A stretch of DNA of 64,000 nt. Source: Cannabis sativa (Eukaryota; Streptophyta; Magnoliopsida; Rosales; Cannabaceae). Every line of letters begins with the position of its first letter. Within the stretch, counting starts at the first letter, position 1. Where the stretch lies: the NCBI RefSeq assembly GCF_029168945.1, contig NC_083601.1, positions 70,545,595 through 70,609,594 of the forward strand, in the 5' to 3' direction. Below, piece after piece: positions 47,068-59,978 of the stretch. A model generated the notes under the pieces. The model was given only the letters and a program-made list of their open reading frames with translations, had not been told where the DNA came from and made no database searches. The position numbers and the translations under genes are program-made.

Positions 47068-47751
47068 TGTTATCCCATTTTTTTGACTATGAAGTGGCAG
47101 CATGTACGAGTGATACGTGTCCATCATTCCTTGTACTTGGGCAGAGAAATATTCCGAACAGACTTCAAGCAACATATCTGCATGCACATAGTCTGCTTGT
47201 CCGAGCAGAGTAAACGGCAGACTATCCAAGCAAAGCATGAAGTTAGTTCTCCGAGCTCTGTACCAAGACTTGACTACTTTAGAATAGTATCGTGAAGCCC
47301 AAGCATGAAGGTAATTCCTACAATCATGGGATTGTATCAGAGGGATATGGCAGGTTGTCTCAGTCCCTCATCTCAGGTATTCAAATTATGTAATAAATAT
47401 TCTTACCAATTATAGATATTGTATGCAAAAGGGAAACCTTCCGTCATGCATTAAGCCCTATAAAAAGTGATCTACCTTCACTGTAAAAGGGATCGAAAAA
47501 ATTGCTTTAAAGAGGGATCTAAGAGAAAACACTCGGAGATTTCATTGTGAGAGCTTTGACAGAGGAAACATCGTGTTCTTTGTTATCAAATAAATAAAAT
47601 CTAAGTGGAGTACGCTATTACCAAACTAAAGGAGTCAAACCTCTTTAAAACATGGTGTTCTTTATTGCTTATTGATTTTTGCTCTGTTTTTATTATATTT
47701 CTAATCGCTTATTAATTGGCTCACTATCGTTGGCTCAAAGCGAGGTAAAAA
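47068..47751 (+). repeat. Element D 5' LTR
   Basis: 684 bp. Starts TGTTATCCCATTTTTTTG, like the sense start of A's LTR (TGTTATCCCAATTTTTG), and ends near GCGAGGTAAAAA. TATA box at 47459-47466. A 15-bp direct repeat GATTTCATTGTGAGA lies inside the LTR (47538-47552) and just after it (47759-47773). Confidence 0.75.
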
Positions 47752-47820
47752 TTTTAGTGATTTCATTGTGAGAAAAAATCCATGTTCGTTCTTTGTCTTA
47801 AGTTTCAACAGGGACACAAA

Positions 47821-48426
47821 ATGGTGGTGCAAACTCGCAGAGGCTTGGTTGATCAAAGTGACCCACTGGTGATAGATCATACTATGCAAACCCCAGGGAA
47901 TACAAGGGTCGCACCAAGAACTAATCCCGAGTATCCTATTACAAAGCCACAAACTCTCGGCCAAGGTGTAACTTCCCCTCTAGCTGGGATCACACCGAAT
48001 GTACAAGAGATTGGGACTACCACTTTTGCAGCCGATCAAAGCACTCCCAACATTGGAATCCACTCCACAACCAATGCTCAGAGGACGGTAGGGGATGACA
48101 AAGAGATTCAAAATCTCCGTGATGCCCTTGGACTCATGCATGGTCACACTAACACCATGCACCATGATAAGGAGCATCTCTGTGCTACAATAAACCTTTC
48201 ATTTGATGAACAACGATGCCAGTTCATTTAGTGGAGGGATAGGGAGATGGAAACAATGAAGGCTCAGCAAGCAGCAATCGATGAGCAAACAAGGCAGGCT
48301 ACCGTACTGATACAGAGAGCCTATCAAGCTATTAATCAGCAACCAGCTGCTGCGTCTAGTATCCCACTAGGAGGTACAGAAGAAATTACTCTTGGGCATA
48401 CCGCCTAGACTCATAATTGTCAGTCG
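47821..48426 (+). pseudogene. Element D gag, N-terminal part
   Basis: ATG at 47821 opens MVVQTRRGLVDQSDPLV. It has a TAG at 48229-48231 (before WRDREME) and another near 48408, then is cut at 48426 by B1. The TSD AGTCG follows B1 at 58525. Confidence 0.75.
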
Positions 48427-50309
48427 TGTTGGGTTTTATGCCCTAAATAAAACTCATTTCAATATAATCAGATTAACTTATTAATGTAGATCAGAAATAA
48501 CATTTAATGTTGCATGGTTCACATGATTTATTTCATGATTATATGTACATAATGTATGAATTCTATTTAAGTCCAGAACATATCAATTTGTTAATAATTA
48601 TAGTGTTGTCAACATAGTGGAATATAATCTTAATTATATGTTCGAAAGTTTATTCCCAGATTTGTCAGGACACTGGATTTAGACTGACATGGTATAATCA
48701 GCGATAGGTATTCTTACACCTTGGTTAAGTGTTATGTCCTTTCCAGGACATTGGCAAAGTTTACCAGCATCAGATGTATGGAGTATACATCGGAAGGGAA
48801 CGATATTGAACTTTGATTAGATATATTAGAATCTACCTTAATATCTATTCAATACAATATCACCTGTTGATCCTAGATCAAATGATCTTAATCTTGATAT
48901 GATTAGATTCAATCTCAAGATTGTTATTCGTGTTCTTTGATTTGTTAGTTAAGCCTACTTTTGGGTCAGGGTGATACGTACATTTTGGGAACACGGTAGT
49001 GTGATTGAGTGGGAGCGCTAACATAAATATGGAATCTATAGCTTCTATCTGGCGAATAGAAAGTAAAGGATGGTTTCCTTCGAGCTTAACCAAACGAAAA
49101 TAAATGGTGGAGATCTCATTTCACTTAGCTTAAATATCATTTATACAGGGTTAAGTGTTTTAAGGATAAAATACATTGTAGGGTGTTAAGGTAATTTAAT
49201 CCCTTTACAGTGCAAATCATCTATATAGAGGATCATTGATCACATTAGGGTTCTAACAATGGATAACTAATGACGTGTTTATATCGTCGAACATATAGAG
49301 CGTTCTATATACTTAGAGTGCAATTCTAAGTTCTATGCGTGGATTCAACGAAGAATTAATTAGTCAGTGAATTTAAGATATAAATTCTTGATCTACTTAT
49401 TGGAAGCTCGGATATATAGACCCATGGTCCCCATACTAGTTGAGACCATACTGCTTGTAAGACTCAGTTAATTGATTTTGATTAATCAATTATAATTCTA
49501 AAGTTAGGCTATGTCTAGTTTATGAATTTTGACTAAGCAAGGGCAAAATTGTAAAGAAAGAGATTCTAGGTTTATTTATTAATTAAGAGACTTTATATGT
49601 CCAATTAATAAATATATTAAATGACAATATTATTTAATAATTAATTTTAGTTATTAAATAATTAGAATTGGCATTTAAATGATTGATATTGAAAATTGGC
49701 GTTTTTAAGAAAATCAGATGCAGGAATGATAAAACAGCAAAATTGCATAAGTGAGGCCCATTATCCAAGCCCATGGCTGGCCACACTTTATGGGTTTTGT
49801 CATTTATTTTTTCATTATTTTAATGCCAAATAATTCTAACCTAAACCTAGGTGGTTACCTATAAATAGATAGTGATGGCTCTCATTGACACTTGAACTTC
49901 TGTCATATGAAAACTGAACCTCTATCTTTTCTCTATAGGCCGAACCTCTTCCCTCTTCTTTTCTTCTCTAAATTTGGAATTCCTTGAGTGAATGAGTGAG
50001 GGCCCACACACATCAAGTGGTATCTCAATCATAGTGTGTAAGACTGTAGAAAATCAACCAAAAAGAAGGAGATTCAGCATCAAAGGAAGGAGAGAAAGAG
50101 ATCCAGGTTCAGATATTGATAATGCTCTGCTACAGAAAGGAATCAAGGGCTAGATATTCTAACGGAAGGAGTCATTATATTCCCCCGCACCCAATGTAAG
50201 GTTTCCTAAACTTTATATGTGTTTATTTCATTGTTTTAGAATTCATATTAGGATGTTAATAAAACATACTTCTAGTAAATCTAGATCCTGGTAAAAATAA
50301 TATCCAACA
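48427..50309 (+). repeat. B1 5' LTR
   Basis: 1883 bp, TGTTGGGTTTTATG..TATCCAACA. TATA box at 49860-49867. Confidence 0.95.
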
Positions 50310-50311
50310 AC

Positions 50312-50324
50312 TGGCCTCAGAGCC
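50312..50324 (+). other. B1 primer-binding site
   Basis: TGGCCTCAGAGCC, two changes from the initiator-tRNA-Met binding sequence, two bases after the LTR. Identical to that of B3. Confidence 0.85.
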
Positions 50325-53300
50325 ATGGTAATGATTTACTTTCATGAAATATGAATTAAAACGATGTTATATGTTGATTTGGATTGTTTCATGTGGTTTA
50401 TGTGCTTATTTCGATCTGGAATTATTTTTCTGGAAATTAGACGAAATATTAATAAGTTTAGGCTTTTACAGAACCTAATTTGGATTTTTTATGAATTAGT
50501 TATGATTTTTTGAAGTTGAACGAAAATATCACGATTTGAATGCACACACCCGCGCGCACGCTCTTGGGCTCGCTCGGACAAACACGCTTCAGACAACATG
50601 CGTGTCCGAGCAGGCTTGGTGGCTGCACGCAGCCTCGTTCCTCGGCCAAGCTCCCCTTCCGCGCGCGTAGGGGTATGCATTGCATACCCCTGCGCCTCAA
50701 ATCTTGTTTTCGTCATAACTTTTGATTCAAAAATCGTTTTTCATTGAAACAAAAGCCAAATTTTTGTAGAATTTTGTGTAGAATCTAAATTTTCAATTAA
50801 AAATCTAATTGTCAAAATAAATTAATTTTTATTAATTTTTTAATTAATTAAAATTAGTTTCTGATATTAGTAGGCTTTGAATTTTGAAAATTTGATTTCT
50901 CACAAAGGAGCCTTATGGTTATTTTTGAAATTTTAGATTATTTTATTTATTATAATTATAAGATCAGATATTATTTTTAATTAAATTTTAAATGATCATA
51001 CTTTGATATTAAAATATTATCTTTTAAAAATAATCTTGTTCAAATTCGAAATTTCCTAACCATATCATATCTTTTCCAAATTTGTTATTTTCAAAATATA
51101 TTTTATTAATTAAAATTATAAGATTAGGAATATGTTAGGTTTAACATTTTATCTTATTAGATATTTTTTTATTAAAATTATATTTTTGCAAAAATAACAT
51201 GAAATTTGAAAAATTGGTTAGTTTAGTTTGAATAGATATTTTAGGGTTTCAAACCATAAATTTTTTTAACTTATTATTTTATTATTTTTTATTTAAATAT
51301 TCTAACCATATAAAATATCTTATTTTTCAATTAGTTTATTTATGTAATATTTAAATTTATTAAATTATAAGACTCAGAATATAATAAAATATCTAAATTT
51401 AAAATTCAAGATATTATATTATATTATATTATATTATATTATCTTATTAGAAATTTTAAATAAATTTAAATTTTGAATAAACTTGATATTTGAAAAATTG
51501 GTTAGATATTTTTGATTTTTTGTTAGAATTTAAGAAATTTAGGAGTTTGTTGAATTTTGAATTTTTTTTTCAAATATTCTCTAACAACCTAAATTTGAAT
51601 TCTAGTTAAGATATTTATTTTAAAATTTAAATTTATTTTAAATTTTAAAATTGAGATATTTTAGCTTACTTTCCAGGTATTCCAGATAAGTTATTTTTTT
51701 GTATTGTTTGATTATATTATTATGTATTCAAAATTTTTTTTACAAACCTATTATTTATTTGATCTAAATTGCTATGATTAACTTGTTGACATATCCAATG
51801 ATCTGATTTTAATCATAGTTTAATTAACAATAGATCTTATAAAAAATTTGTAACAAGTAAATTTTGCAATTTCTTTCATCTGTGTAAACCTAGTAACATG
51901 ATAGGGCCCATCCAAATCTTTTGACCTGTGTGAGCCTATATGTTTGCTATTGGGCTTAGATGCATATAGGAAGCCCATTTAAGTTTTACTAAGTAAATGG
52001 ACTAGGTTGCTAAAATAAATTTTGACATAAGTAAATTTATTTAGGCCCAATTAGATTTGGGCTTATTCAATGAATAACAATTGTTTATTTAAAGGTTAAA
52101 TTCCTCTCTTTTGGGCCTTGTGTGAGAGTTGGGGGCCATAGAAGTGGGTACGACATACTGAACCCAACTCCCCTTCACATGAACTACCCCAATTGTGAAG
52201 GCTCATTTGCCTTATTTAAATAATTGTATTAGGTTAATTATATTAGTCTAACCTAATTAAAATTGAATTAGCAACATAATTAACTTTTAAAATATATGAA
52301 ATTTAATTTTTCATTTAATATTTTAAAGTTAATTTTAGAAAAACACTTAGTAAATGAAATTATTCTAGATAGTTATTTCTAGAACTAGTTATTTTTTCTA
52401 ATATTTAATTAGGAAAACATCATAGATTGTGAAATTAATTGTTTAATAATTAATTTTGGTACAATCTAAGTTAAGTATATTTTTCCTAGTATTAATTAGA
52501 ATTAATAATTAAGTCTTCTCTATACTTAATTATTTATTTCTTGAATTTAATATATTTAATTAAATTGAAAATTTAAATATTTAAGTTGATTTTCATCATG
52601 ATACTTAAATATAATTATTTTCATGTTAATTAATTAAAATTGAAAATTATTTTGAGTTTGAAATCTTATTTCATATAACTTAAATTTGAATAATTTTCAA
52701 AATATATTTTATTTTATTTTATTAATCTTTTCCACAATTTTGAAATTGCATTTCTTAAATGCAAAAATTTCAAATTTTATTTGAAAAATAGATTAAAGTT
52801 GTGAGTTATTTATTTTAATTTTGGACCAACTTAAATCAATAATTTTTTCATTTAATGATTAATTAAAATAAATGAAGTAAAATATATTTAATTAGAAAAT
52901 GAAATAATTAGTCAACAAAAATCTAGATAGATATTATATATTTTTGCTTGAAGTATTTTTCCAGTGTATTTAATTAAATAGAAAATTAATATTTAAGTTG
53001 ATTTTCATCATGATACTTAAATATTTTAAATTTTTCTTATATATTTAATTAAATAGGAAAATTATATTTTTTTGTTGTAAATTAATTTTATTAATTAATT
53101 TTGGGTCAACATTAAATTAGAATAATTTTCCAGAATTTATTTTTATTTTATTTTAAAGCTTTTTTTTCTTTTCGAAAATAATATTCTTAAATACTTCAAT
53201 TTTTCGAAATGCAATGTATATTTATAGAAAATTAAATTTGAGTTGTAAATTAATTTAAATTAATTTTGTAACAAGTTAAATTGAATATTTTTCTAAATAT

Positions 53301-53520
53301 TTATTGGAAATTATTACTAAGATGGAAATAATTCATGTTATTTTCATATCCATCTAAGTAAAATTTATAAATATTAAATTAAAACTTATATTTAGAATTT
53401 TTTATTCTAAATTGGAAATTTTAATTAAATAAATATATATTTAAAATAAATTGATTAAAATAAATATTAGAAGAAAATACACTTTAAATAATAAGCTTTA
53501 TTATTAGGACATTCGATCTC
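50325..53520 (+). other. B1 AT-rich non-coding leader
   Basis: About 3.2 kb without coding frames. Near the 5' end is a GC-rich pocket with two strong hairpins (50572-50611 and 50670-50690). An ATATT pentanucleotide run lies at about 51411-51442, a conserved island at 52090-52210, and two TTTTCATCATGATACTTAAA copies at about 52590 and 53000. Confidence 0.65.
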
Positions 53521-54760
53521 CATTGTTGGTTTTACATTGCTTTTGTTTTAGTGAGTAATCCTCCCTAATGGAGGAACGTTCATTAGCAAGTTAGCATCGT
53601 TTAATCTCGAAAGATAAGTAGCTTTGTAAGTGTTTTATATGGTATGGATCACCCTAATGGTGGCGACTGTATTTGACTTACAAGATATGAAACAATGGTG
53701 GAAGCTCATAAGATAGAATAGCCTTGACTCTCGCCTAAACGGGACAACGCTGGATTCCAATCTTGATCGAATAAAAGGTTGCTAGAATGTTTAACATTTT
53801 AGATGAGCTAACAACTCTATTCAATGGATGGTAGCTTTGACTCTCGCCTAAACGGGACACTGATATCAGTTTGTTGAAGACCTTGGAAATTATTTAGGAT
53901 TGTATGTTTTAGTATTTTCACTTGTCATTCCTACTTGCTATATATGTTTAATAATTTCTGAATTGTTTATGAATGTATATTGAACCATGTTATTTTCTGT
54001 TATTAAATTGTAGTTTAATTTTGAATCTTCATTATTTGTCTAACTTGGTTTGTTTATCTAATGAGATAAATCCCTAATGGATTTTCACTATTAGACATAC
54101 ATAATAGTGTTAGATCTCAAAAGATAAATATTGTATATGCAACATCTAGCTGTTCATCAATTGATGACACCTTAGACTAGTATTTTTACAATATGAAACA
54201 AGAAGATTGTATAAATAAGATTACTTTGTCTTTCGCTAATCAAAGCATCGTTGGATTCTTATTTAAACAACGAAATTATCCTAATTCCTCGTAGCTTATT
54301 CATTTCGAATTAGCTCAATAACATATCATTGTATCAATGGTCTATAAATCATTTCGTGTAATTCTATTTTTTCTCTTCAGAAATTAAATGACGCATATGA
54401 TTATCATCCCAAAATTCTATTCCAAAATGATATAAATCCTCAATCTTAGAAATCTCCTACTTGTATGGGCAAATCTGACTTAGAGGTTAAATTAGTAGTG
54501 GTAGTCCAAGGAAGAATTACTCATGATATTTGGTATAAATTTAAGTCTTTTTAGATTCCAAACAGAAATTTTCATATATTTCTAATTCCAGGATACAATA
54601 CAGTTACACTTGCACAGGTGTTTAATAACCATTTTCTATCAATGGATTCAAACTGTACGGAATATGAGTTTAGTATTCTGTGACTAGGATCCACTTGCAA
54701 TATTCTAAGAACTCTTTGTTGTAACTAAATCTAAGTCATCAAAAAGACACAACCACATTT
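53521..54760 (+). other. B1 region between leader and pol, with short stem-loops
   Basis: Five short inverted repeats occur at 53560-53574, 53650-53662, 53729-53744, 53842-53857 and 54230-54245, with CTAA in or next to the loop. No gag frame is recognised here. Confidence 0.5.
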
Positions 54761-56670
54761 TTATTAATCTATGGCATTCATATCTTGTTCATAGTGGTTT
54801 TGACAAGATCAATCTCTACAAAGAGTTAATATGCCTATATCCACTGAAAGTAGTTCATCTCATTCGCAGATGGATGTACATTTAGGGGTGGATATGAGTT
54901 GTTCGTTGTATTCTTAAAACGAAAACTCTAGATTATACCTTATGCAAAGAAATTTGAAATGTTTGAAAAATTTCATGGATTTCTAGCAATGGTGAAAACT
55001 ATTAAGGTAAGTGGTTAAAGATCTTGCGAACTGATAGGGTGGAGAAATAGTTAGTAGATACGCAGTTCAAAGATCATTAAATTGATTTTTGAATTATATC
55101 CAAACTTACCTCCCCAGAAATTTTGATTTGCATATTGATGATTAGTTACTAGTCGTTGCCTAAGTCCTTCTATGGTAATACAATTTTAGAATGATGCAAT
55201 GGTTGTATACTTAATGTAAATCATTACTAGATTCATGGATGACCTAATCAAAATCTTAAGAAAAGCTAGAACTGTTAACCATGGTTTGTTAGCTATTCTA
55301 AGTGATTAGGGGTGGACCATCCCATAGTCAATAGATAAGAAAGTGTTTGTTTAAACAAATAATACTTTTCTAAGATAATGACTAAGTCTGAAAATAAAGT
55401 AGAAAATATAGGAGATATTTTTCTTGATTCCAAAAGTATTCTATCATCTTATTTGACATATGATGATCCCACTGCCTCTGTTGTCTTGTCACAACCGAAG
55501 AGATCAATACCATTTAGTTTTCTTCGACATAATTCACGGTACCTTGTCGTAGTGGGAGAATTTCTAGGAACTCACCTTCTTATGACTTGGAAGACACTAG
55601 TGATTAAAATCCATTGTGAGTTTAAACAAGTAATGGATTGTCAAGATAAGAAACTAAGAAGAAAAGCCAAGAGAACTATGGTTTAATCCATTCACATGGA
55701 GTAACCTAAATTTTTTTATTACAAGGACATAAAAGGAAACTTTCGTTAATAAGTCTATTCAATGGACTTAACAAAACATCCTATTCCTAGTATTATAGGT
55801 TTGAGTTTATCTAAACCTATGGCTTGTGGTATACATGGTAATTACTTACTCTAATGCAAGTAACTTACTTTAGTAAGATGCTGAAGCATTTTCTTTCAAA
55901 TGGCAATCTATAGAAGCTTCTCGACTTCTAGGCATAGATTTTATTTATCTAAGGAAATGTCTCAACTATTCCAGAAAAGTTAAAGCCATGAAAGAATTTC
56001 TTAAATCAACAGTGAGAGGTCTTAGATATGCTTTTGTATGCCTTAGACCAGACACCTGCTGTTGAGTGGGAGTAATGAGTTGGTATCAGATTAATCCAGG
56101 AGAAGAACATTGGAAGACAATCAAGTAAATCTTAAGATTAAGAAGAGGAACTATATGTTAGTCGATAAGGGTGTGTTCAAAACTCTTAGACTACACCACA
56201 TCAAATTTTAAGACTTGCCTTTTTGTTAGAAAGTCTGCTGATAAGATGGTGATTACTCTGGGGGTGGAATAGTTATTTTGGAGAAGTGTAAGAACCTATT
56301 TGAAGTCTCTAGGTCTACCTGAAAGGGACTGAATGTTAAAGTTGCAGGAAAGGTACTTATTCAGTCTAAGGAAAGTTCTATACAACTGTGGCACCGTTCC
56401 AACCTGCCTTAACTACTAGGGTTACTTGCTGAATAACCAAGAAGTAGTTGCCAAAGGAATAGAATCCAGTATCCCAAAAGAGTAGACATATAGAGAGGAA
56501 TTTCACATTATCAATGATTTTGTGATTAAGGAAGAGTAATGGTGGAGAAAAGGTTGTGTTTAATTCAACCTTTCAGATCCTATTACGAGGAGTTTACTAT
56601 TACTACACTTGATTTGTATATCAAGGTGTTGAGATTATTTGAAATGCACATTTTGTTTTATATTAGTGCA
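54761..56670 (+). pseudogene. B1 copia pol remnant
   Basis: Decayed copia pol with the domains in copia order. The GAG-pre-integrase block (54768-54870) has LWH and GFDKIN in frame. Integrase (about 54935-55140) has KILRTDR. The linker and start of RT form a 102-codon frame at 55378-55686 (SQPKRSIPFSFLR). The RT C-terminal part (55980-56190) has RPDTCC and NPGEEHWKT. RNase H (56220-56600) is also visible. The central RT catalytic region is missing or unrecognisable. Integrase before RT identifies Ty1/copia. Confidence 0.75.
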
Positions 56671-56680
56671 AGTGGGAGTT
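56671..56680 (+). other. B1 polypurine tract
   Basis: AGTGGGAGTT directly before the 3' LTR; the reverse-strand match in B3 is at 21601-21610. Confidence 0.75.
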
Positions 56681-58524
56681 TGTTGGGTTTTATCCCCTAA
56701 ATAAAACTCATTTCAATATAATCAGATTTACTTATTAATATAGATCAGAAATAACATTTAATGTTGCATGGTTCACATGATTTATTTCATGATTATATGT
56801 ACATAATGTATGAATTCTATTTAAGTCCAGAACATATCAATTTGTTAATGATTATAGTGTTGTCAACACAGTGGAATATAATCTTAATTATATGTTCGAA
56901 AGTTTATTCCCTGATTTGTCAGAACAATGGATTTAGACTGACATGGTATAATCAGCGATAGGTATTCTTACACCTTGGATAAGTGTTATGTCATTTCCAG
57001 GACATTGGCAAAGTTTACCAGTGTCGGATGTATGGAGTATACATCGGAAGGGACCGATATTGAACTTTGATTAGATATATTAGAATTTACCGTAATATCT
57101 ATTCAATAAATTATCACCTGTTGATCCTAGATCAAATGATCTTAATCCTGATATGATTAGGTTCAATCTCAAGAGTGTTATTCGTGTTCTTTGATTTGTT
57201 AGTTAAGCCTACTTTTGGGTCAGGTGATACGTACATTTTGGGAACACGGTAGTGCAATTGAGTGGGAGCACTAACATAAATATGGAATCTATAGCTTCTA
57301 TCTGGCGAATAGAAAGTAAGGGATGATTTCCTTCGAGCTTAACCAAACGAAAATAAATGGCGGAGATCTAATTTCACTTAGCTGAAATATCATTTATACA
57401 GGGTTAAGGGTTTTAAGGATAAAATACATTGTAGGGTGTTACGGTAATTTAATCCCTTTACAGTGTAAATGATCAATATAGAGGATCATTGATCACATTA
57501 GGGTTATAACAATGGATAACTAATGACGTGTCTATATCGTGGAACATATAGAGCGTTCTATATACTGAGAGTGCAATTCTGTGAATTTAAGATATAAATT
57601 CTTGATCTACTTATTGGAAGCTCGGATATATAGGCCCATGGTCCCCATACTAGTTGAGACCATACTGCTTGTAAGACTCAGTTAATTGATTTTGATTAAT
57701 CAATTATAATTCTAAAGTAAGACTATGTCTAGTTTATGAATTTTCACTAAGCAAGGGCGAAATTGTAAAGAAAAGAGATTCTAGTTTTATTTATTAATTA
57801 AGAGACTTTATATGTATAATTAATAAATATATTAAATGAAAATATTATTTAATAATTAATTTTAGTTATTAAATAATTAGAATTGGCATTTAAATGGTTG
57901 AATTTGAAAATTGGCGTTTTTGAAAAATCAGATGCAGGAATGATAAAATAGCAAAATTGCATAAGTGAGGCCCATTATCCAAGCCCATGGCCGGCCATAC
58001 TTTATGGGTTTTATCATTAATTTTTTCATTATTTTAATGCCAAATAATTCTAACCTAAACCTAGGTGGTTACCTATAAATAGATAGTGATGGCTTTCATT
58101 CACACTTGAACTTCTGTCAGATGAAAACTGAGCCTCTATCTTTTCTTTATAGGCCGAACCTGTTCCCTCTTCTTTTCTTCTCTAAATTTCGAATTCCTTG
58201 AGTGAATGAGTGAGTGCCCACACACATCAAGTGGTATGTCAATCATAGTGTGGAAGACTGTGGAAAATCAGCCAACAAGAAGGAGATTCAGCATCAAAGG
58301 AAGGAGAGAAAGAGATCCAGGTTCAGATATTGATAATGCTCTGCTACAGAAAGGAATCAAGGGCTAGATATCTGAACGGAAGGAGTCATTATATTCCGCT
58401 GCACCCAATGTAAGGTTTCTTAAACTTTATATGTGTTTATTTCATTGTTTTAGAATTCATATTAGGATGTTAATGAAACATACTTGTTAGTAAATCTAGA
58501 TCCTGGTAAAAATAATATCCAACA
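56681..58524 (+). repeat. B1 3' LTR
   Basis: 1844 bp; TATA box at 58074-58081. It lacks about 37 bp near 57588 that the 5' LTR has, which accounts for most of the length difference. Confidence 0.95.
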
Positions 58525-58529
58525 AGTCG

Positions 58530-59978
58530 TCCAATCCCTTGTCACAGGTTCATCCTGTGGGCCAAGTGGTAGACGGCAAGACCCTATCTGACTATTCTTT
58601 AGGTGGAGTTATACCTAATAACTTCATCCAAATTGACAGTTCTGGCCAACCCACCGGCCAAATCAGTCAAAAACTGAGGCTACCCGGTGCATCAATGTTC
58701 AATAGATTGGGTGCAGTCGATGATCTTAGGAATAATTTGAACAGAAGAAGAGGCTGGATGAAAAATACGTTCAAAAAGCCACTCAGCCAGGCATCCACAT
58801 CCAGGACCCAACTTTAAGAGATCCTGACGTGACATAGGTCGGTTAAGAGGCTGAACCGGTTCACCCATCTATGCAAGCACAGTTAGATGAACTAAAAAAT
58901 ATGTTTCAAGGCCTGACTGGCCCAAAACTCACTTTTCTCGAGCTGGACCGAGCACGCGTATCACCTTTCACCCCTGAGATCAAGGTTCTTGAGCTACCCC
59001 TAAAGTTCAAGATGTTGACCTGGAAGATGTACACTGGAAAAGAGGATCCCTTGACACATCTTAAATATTTTGAGCTGCAAATGGATCTGAAGGTGTACGG
59101 GGTGATGTGCGGTGTAGGGTATTCCCTGCTACCCTTTCGAAAGTCGTACACCAGTGGTACTTCAAGCTACCAACAGGGAGATTTAATTCATGGAAAGCTT
59201 TTTCCTCAGAATTCCATGCGCAGTTCTCCTCTTCTCGTCAACTCCCATTACATCTAGAAGACCTGGTTGAAGTAAAACAAAGACCAGGAGGGCCCCTCAG
59301 AGCCTACATAAGCTCGTTCATGACAAACGTTATGAAAGTAGCAGGATTAATTGAAGAGGGGAGGCTGGCCGCCATACTGGGGGTCATCGAGGTACTCAGG
59401 GAACTGTGGAAGGACACTAACAGATGTGGCCGCGTGGGGTCTATGGCAGAGTTTCTGGACCGAGCAGATGAGTTTATCAAGCTTGAAGAGGCCATTTAGG
59501 GAGGAGATGTGGAGCCTAAATAGGGCCAACCACATGTCCCCGCGGTGGGAGCACCTGCTCAGAGCCCACAATATCCTTGTAGCTCAACTCCAGGTGGAAA
59601 AAGATCTAATAACAATGGCAGGCAAGGCAACGGAAAGAAGGGAAAGTTCACAGGAAAAGTAGAACGCACCCCTAGAGAAAATGCCTCCAGGTTCACTGCC
59701 TTCTCTGTCCTAACTGACGACATAGAGACAATCTACACGGCAACTCAGTTTATGGTCCCATACAAAAAACCTGCCCCCATGAAGAAGGACATAAGTAAGA
59801 GAGACACGTCCAAGTTTTGTTGTCTTCATGGAGACTACGGCCACGGAACGAATGAGTGCAACAACTTGAAGCAGGAAATTGAATTCATAATCAGAAAGAA
59901 TAACCTGCACTATAGAAGTACGTCAACGCAAATCAGAATCAATGAGCTGCCCAAGCAGACAATAATCAAGATCTACTA
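58530..59978 (+). pseudogene. Element D gag, central and C-terminal parts
   Basis: Frame pieces in order: QVHPVGQVVDGKTLSDYS (58539-58817), a helix with MQAQLDELKNMFQGL (58871 on), the gag core (59107-59499: HQWYFKLPTGRFNSWKAF; DLVEVKQRPGGPLRAYIS) and a basic part with a zinc-finger-like CCLHGDYGHGTNEC (59545-59978), in which a His replaces the second Cys of the usual CCHC knuckle, as in A. Stops at about 58815 and frameshifts near 59110 and 59500 break it. Confidence 0.8.

Larger units (their letters stand above)
48427..58524 (+). mobile_element. B1: full-size degenerate Ty1/copia element in D gag
   Basis: A 10,098-bp element with a perfect TSD AGTCG (48422-48426 and 58525-58529). Same family as B2 and B3, in direct orientation. 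LTRs at 48427-50309 and 56681-58524, primer-binding site, polypurine tract and a decayed pol. With no long frame it could not have moved without help. Confidence 0.95.

Noticed and set aside
50489..50725. Short frames around the GC-rich pocket in B1
   Set aside because: The stretch is palindromic and GC-rich, so it gives open frames on both strands; the peptides show no known motif and the pocket is absent in B3.
51411..51442. ATATT pentanucleotide run as a functional element
   Set aside because: A simple microsatellite in an AT-rich leader; noted within the leader feature only.
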